From contig JAKASC010000005.1 of assembly GCA_021828245.1 (NCBI GenBank), positions 1-25,948 of the forward strand: a stretch of 25,948 bases of DNA, in the 5' to 3' direction. This DNA comes from Acidobacteriota bacterium. Lineage in GTDB: Bacteria; Acidobacteriota; Terriglobia; UBA7540. The first letter of the stretch is position 1, and every line of letters begins with the position of its first letter. A program made the position numbers and the translations under genes. Of this stretch, positions 22,913-25,948 are shown piece after piece. Below the pieces are notes generated by a model. That model was not told the origin of the DNA. It did no database searches and saw only the letters and a list, made by a program, of their open reading frames with translations.

Positions 22913-23911
22913 ATGCGCGCCATGGTGCTTGAAAGACCCGCGCCCGCCGATGCAAATCCGCTGGCGCTGCGCGAGGTGTCCCTTCCGGCTCCGGCCGGGG
23001 GCGAGTTGCGCGTGCGCGTGCGCGCCTGCGGCGTTTGCCACACGGACTTGCACGAGGCGGAAGGCGATTTGCCGCTGCCGAAACTGCCGGTGATTCCGGG
23101 GCATCAGGTCGTCGGCGTGGTGGAAGCGGCCGGACCTGGCACGAGCAAGTTCCGCGCCGGCGACCGCGTGGGCGTGCCGTGGCTCTATTCCACCTGCGGG
23201 CAGTGCGAGTATTGCCGTCGCGACATGGAGAACTTGTGCGAGCAGGGACGCTTCACCGGCCTTCACGCGGATGGCGGGTATGCTGAAGCGATGATCGTTC
23301 CCGAAGCGTTCGCCCTGCGGCTGCCCGACAATTATTCGGATCTCGAAGTGGCGCCGCTGCTCTGCGGGGGAATTGTCGGCTATCGGGCGTTTCGGCTGTC
23401 GGGCGCGGGAAAGGGCGACCGGCTGGGACTTTATGGTTTTGGCGCCTCCGCCCACATTGTGCAGCAAGTGGCGCAACATGTCGGGTGCGAGGTTTATGTT
23501 TTCACGCGCTCGGAAGCGCATCGTCAGGCCGCCCAAAGCCTGGGCGCGGCGTGGGTCGGGAGCGCGGAGGATTCGCCGCCGGCGCGACTGGACGCCGCCA
23601 TCCTTTTCGCGCCTGCCGGAAAACTGGCCCTGGATGCCCTGCGCGCGACGCGCAAGGGCGGCGTGGTGGCGCTCGCGGGCGTCACCATGAGTCCGATTCC
23701 TCAAATGGATTATGGGCTGATTTATCACGAGCGCGTTTTGCGCAGCGTCGCCAACGCCACGCGGCAGGATGGGCCCGATTTCCTTTCGCTGGCGGCGGAA
23801 ATTCCCGTGCGCACGGAGTTTGAGGTCTTTCCGCTGGAGGACGCCAATCGCGCGCTCCAAGCCGTCCGGCACAGTCGCTTGCGGGCGGCGGCGGTGCTCA
23901 AGGTGGAATGA
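22913..23911 (+). CDS. Zinc-dependent alcohol dehydrogenase (MDR family)
   Basis: 332 residues, the normal length. Oxidises alcohols to aldehydes with NAD(P), or the reverse. Catalytic zinc ligands are Cys42 (in CGVCHTDLH), His64 (GHQVVG) and Cys151 (LLCGGIVGYRA). The structural zinc site has Cys95, Cys98, Cys101, Cys109 (CGQCEYCRRDMENLC). The Rossmann loop is GLYGFGASAHIV (GxGxxA at 175-180). Residue pattern fits the zinc-dependent bacterial AdhA group more than formaldehyde or sorbitol dehydrogenases; the substrate is not fixed. GGAG lies about 7 nt before the ATG. The gene is monocistronic and convergent with the GH10 gene. Confidence 0.94.
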   Translation: MRAMVLERPAPADANPLALREVSLPAPAGGELRVRVRACGVCHTDLHEAEGDLPLPKLPVIPGHQVVGVVEAAGPGTSKFRAGDRVGVPWLYSTCGQCEYCRRDMENLCEQGRFTGLHADGGYAEAMIVPEAFALRLPDNYSDLEVAPLLCGGIVGYRAFRLSGAGKGDRLGLYGFGASAHIVQQVAQHVGCEVYVFTRSEAHRQAAQSLGAAWVGSAEDSPPARLDAAILFAPAGKLALDALRATRKGGVVALAGVTMSPIPQMDYGLIYHERVLRSVANATRQDGPDFLSLAAEIPVRTEFEVFPLEDANRALQAVRHSRLRAAAVLKVE

Positions 23912-23927
23912 GCGTCGGGCCGAAGGT

Positions 23928-25322
23928 TTAACGCAAGCGGACAGTGATGGGTTGACGGGTTGTTTTGTCAAAAGAAAACGTTCCGCTGAGCGTTTGTCCG
24001 GCGGTCGTGACCGTGACGCGATAATCACCGTAAAAACCTCGGAAGCGAGCGCGGCCGCGGCGGCCCACGCGGGCGGTGGTTCGCGTCCACCATTTTTCTT
24101 TAATCAAGTGATAAAGCGCGGTGTAGGCGGGCTTGGGCGTCATATCCTTGCGCAACAGGCCGGCAGGCGCGCCTTGCCAGGCGCCTTGATCGGAAAAATC
24201 CCACCACGTGATGGCCTGGACGGCAGGATTGCTGAAGAGCAGCGTGTAAAATCGAACCACTTGCCGGGCCTGCCGCGCTTCGCCCTGGGGCGTGGTGGTC
24301 CAATTGAATCCCGGATGCTTTTGTCTTAGCTCATAGCCCAGCTTGCCGGAAAGGATGGTCGTCTCGGTAATGTGGAGCGGCTTGCCAAATTTGCGGAAGC
24401 GCTCACAGACATTCCAGATTTTTTCGGGCGGCCAGGCGCCGGTGTGCTGATGCGCCTGAAGGCCGATGACGTCATAGAGCGGGCGGCCGCGAGAATCTAC
24501 CAGCTTCTTGAGCACCTTATCGGCGTAGGCGGAGGTGACGTCATAATCGTTAATCACGAGCGTGGCGTGGGGATTGGCGGCGCGCGCCACGCGGAAGGCA
24601 TGGCGAACATACGCGCCCACGCCCATTTGGGCAATGCCGCGGGTGAGGATGGGCGCTTGGCGTTGACATTCGGGGCGGTCAAAATGCGTGGCCTCATTGA
24701 CCACGTCCCAGTAATTGATCTGGCCGGCAAATTGGCTGACCTCGCGCCGAATGCGGGCGAACTGGAGTTGCATGGCCTCGGCCGGATTGTCCGGCAGCCA
24801 GGAAGGTTCGGAAAAATTCCAGGCCAGCGGATGACCCTTCACCGTAATGCCGTGCGCCAGGCACCAGCGAACGGTTTTCTCAAGCTGGGCGCGCCGCGTG
24901 TGGCCTTCCTCGGGCTCGTACATCCACCAATAAAAAGGCGCGGTGGCGTAATTGAACAGCGCCGCAAAGCGACGGGCGTACTCGGCATTTTCCTCCGGCG
25001 TCCGGCAATGCCCCAGCATGAAGATGTTGCAGCCAAAGAGGAAGGCATGGCGAGTCTGGAGAATCTTGACCGTCAAGCCCTTGCGCAGTGGATGGCCGGA
25101 AGGCCCGAGCAATTCGAGCGACGCGCGCCCGGTGCGATATTTCCGTATGCGCGCGTTTGCCTGGCCCAACAGATCGGCTTCGGACAGTTTTTGCGGAAAC
25201 GCGCGCGGGGCGAGCAAGAGCGGCAGCAGCCATGCGATCGCGAAAGTTCGCCGACGCAACGTTGAACCTCGTGGCGGCCGCGCGCTTCGCGGGATGCTCG
25301 GCCGGGCGGGGGTTGCGGTCAT
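23928..25322 (-). CDS. GH10 endo-1,4-beta-xylanase, exported
   Basis: 464 residues. After a basic N-terminus a signal helix (26-42, WLLPLLLAP) leads to export. The GH10 barrel has GHPLAWN (163-169), the acid/base Glu210 in WDVVNEATH, ND at 258-259 (VINDYDV), QAHQHTGAW (289-297), and the nucleophile Glu320 in HITETTIL. A C-terminal 60-residue beta module (FRGFYGDYRVTVTT, GTFSFDKTTRQPITVRL) may be a small accessory domain, and the N-terminal part (64-95) another. Cleaves the xylan backbone. The ATG overlaps the stop of the LacI-type gene by ATGA, so both are one translationally coupled unit and its expression should follow xylan-derived sugar sensing. Confidence 0.92.
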   Translation of the reverse strand: MTATPARPSIPRSARPPRGSTLRRRTFAIAWLLPLLLAPRAFPQKLSEADLLGQANARIRKYRTGRASLELLGPSGHPLRKGLTVKILQTRHAFLFGCNIFMLGHCRTPEENAEYARRFAALFNYATAPFYWWMYEPEEGHTRRAQLEKTVRWCLAHGITVKGHPLAWNFSEPSWLPDNPAEAMQLQFARIRREVSQFAGQINYWDVVNEATHFDRPECQRQAPILTRGIAQMGVGAYVRHAFRVARAANPHATLVINDYDVTSAYADKVLKKLVDSRGRPLYDVIGLQAHQHTGAWPPEKIWNVCERFRKFGKPLHITETTILSGKLGYELRQKHPGFNWTTTPQGEARQARQVVRFYTLLFSNPAVQAITWWDFSDQGAWQGAPAGLLRKDMTPKPAYTALYHLIKEKWWTRTTARVGRRGRARFRGFYGDYRVTVTTAGQTLSGTFSFDKTTRQPITVRLR

Positions 25323-25948
25323 AGTTTTTTCACCGTATCGCGCACCACCAACTCCGTCGCCAGCAGACGCTCGCTATAGGGCATGGTGGGATGATGGAGC
25401 CGCTCCAGCAGCATCCTCATGCAGGCCTGGCCGATCTCTTCCTTGCGCACGCGCACGGTCGTCAAGGGCGGGTCCATCAGCATCGCTTCCTCGCGATCGT
25501 CAAAGCCGACCAGGCTGATGTCCTCGGGAACCCGCAGCCCGCGCCGCCGGAGGGTGCGCCAGACGCCAAACGCCACCTCGTCATTGCCGGCGATGACGGC
25601 TGTGGGCCGGGGCCTGCGCGCGAGCACGCGCCCCGCCAGCCAATCTCCGTATTCCAGATTGGTGACGGGCTTGGGCGCGGTGAAGGCAATCGGATTCAGC
25701 TTGTGTTCGCGCATGACGGCGAGGTAGGCCTCATGGCGAACCCGCATCCAGGGGTAGGTGGTATCGCCGCCAAACGCGATCAACCGATGCCCCTGCCCAA
25801 TCGTGTACCGCACGGCTTCGGCTTCGCCCGGATAGCCGTCGTAGCTCACCTGATCGAAGTTGCGCGGCCCTTCGTACTCCATGACGTTGTTGCCGAAGGC
25901 CACAAAGGGAATCTCCATCTCCTGGATGCGGTGCAGGAAGTTGGGGTA
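25319..25948 (-). CDS. LacI/GalR-type transcription regulator, sensor domain (5' part outside window)
   Basis: 210 codons visible; the N-terminal helix-turn-helix and part of the sensor domain lie beyond the window edge, and the frame is open to base 25948 (YPNFLHRIQEMEIPFVAFG). The visible part is a periplasmic-binding-protein-like type I fold: IPFVAFG, then YDGYPGEAEAVRYTIGQGHR, IAFGGD, RHEAYLAVMREHKL, PTAVIAGNDEVAFGVWRTLR, LRVPEDISLVGFDD, LTTVRVRKEEIG and MLLERL, the standard LacI order. It likely represses the downstream GH10 gene and its own operon in the absence of a sugar. The ATGA junction with the xylanase gene supports this. Effector not identifiable. Confidence 0.92.
   Translation of the reverse strand, partial: YPNFLHRIQEMEIPFVAFGNNVMEYEGPRNFDQVSYDGYPGEAEAVRYTIGQGHRLIAFGGDTTYPWMRVRHEAYLAVMREHKLNPIAFTAPKPVTNLEYGDWLAGRVLARRPRPTAVIAGNDEVAFGVWRTLRRRGLRVPEDISLVGFDDREEAMLMDPPLTTVRVRKEEIGQACMRMLLERLHHPTMPYSERLLATELVVRDTVKKL

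Overview
The window is high-GC bacterial DNA with compact, mostly leaderless-looking operons. Its gene set is that of a heterotrophic, didermal soil-type bacterium, most likely an Acidobacteriota member: a TonB-dependent receptor tail, an FG-GAP/ASPIC-UnbV protein coupled to a multihaem cytochrome, a sedolisin (S53) protease with Ig-like repeats, an AcpA/PlcC-type phosphoesterase, a SYLF protein, an archaeal-type class I aldolase and a LacI-GH10 pair. The phylum is inferred from gene content and protein style; no rRNA, tRNA or other marker gene is present.

Layout. 1-207: C-terminus of a TonB-dependent receptor. 730-2269: membrane-anchored OB-fold-like protein overlapping an exported TPR protein. 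2270-4506: accessory patch containing a tandem array of about 192-bp units built around GTAG-headed hairpins (REP/BIME-like), a possible toxin-antitoxin-like pair (RHPE nuclease-like protein plus tandem-DUF2283 protein), a C-terminal scrap of a restriction-modification enzyme, and another copy of the repeat unit. 4507-5237: STAS antagonist and a cold-shock protein. 5363-9303 (minus): a cytochrome with membrane b-type-like helices and five c-haem motifs, translationally coupled to an FG-GAP/UnbV protein. 9524-11949 (minus): small hypothetical gene and S53 protease. 12238-14331 (minus): HtrA protease followed 6 bp later by a peptidoglycan-binding protein. 14612-15175: Gly/Met-rich secreted protein. 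15872-17356: phosphoesterase. 17549-18084: membrane protein split by a frameshift or by an ATGA overlap. 18185-19069: WhiG/FliA-type sigma factor. 19851-20627: aquaporin. 21002-21979: aldolase. 22027-22716: SYLF protein. 22913-23911: zinc alcohol dehydrogenase. 23928-25948 (minus): LacI-type regulator (truncated by the window edge) overlapping a GH10 xylanase by ATGA.

How it fits together. The TonB receptor and the LacI-GH10 unit point to plant-polysaccharide use. HtrA/PG-binding, S53, phosphoesterase and SYLF proteins are envelope or exported functions. The cytochrome/UnbV operon is a probable envelope electron-transfer module. STAS and the lone sigma factor suggest regulation by partner switching or anti-sigma control, but no anti-sigma gene is in view. 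The most unusual feature is the hairpin repeat family: at least eight elements with three or four unrelated stems but the same 5' GTRG head, as expected for REP elements mobilised by a RAYT (Y1) transposase, which is not encoded here.
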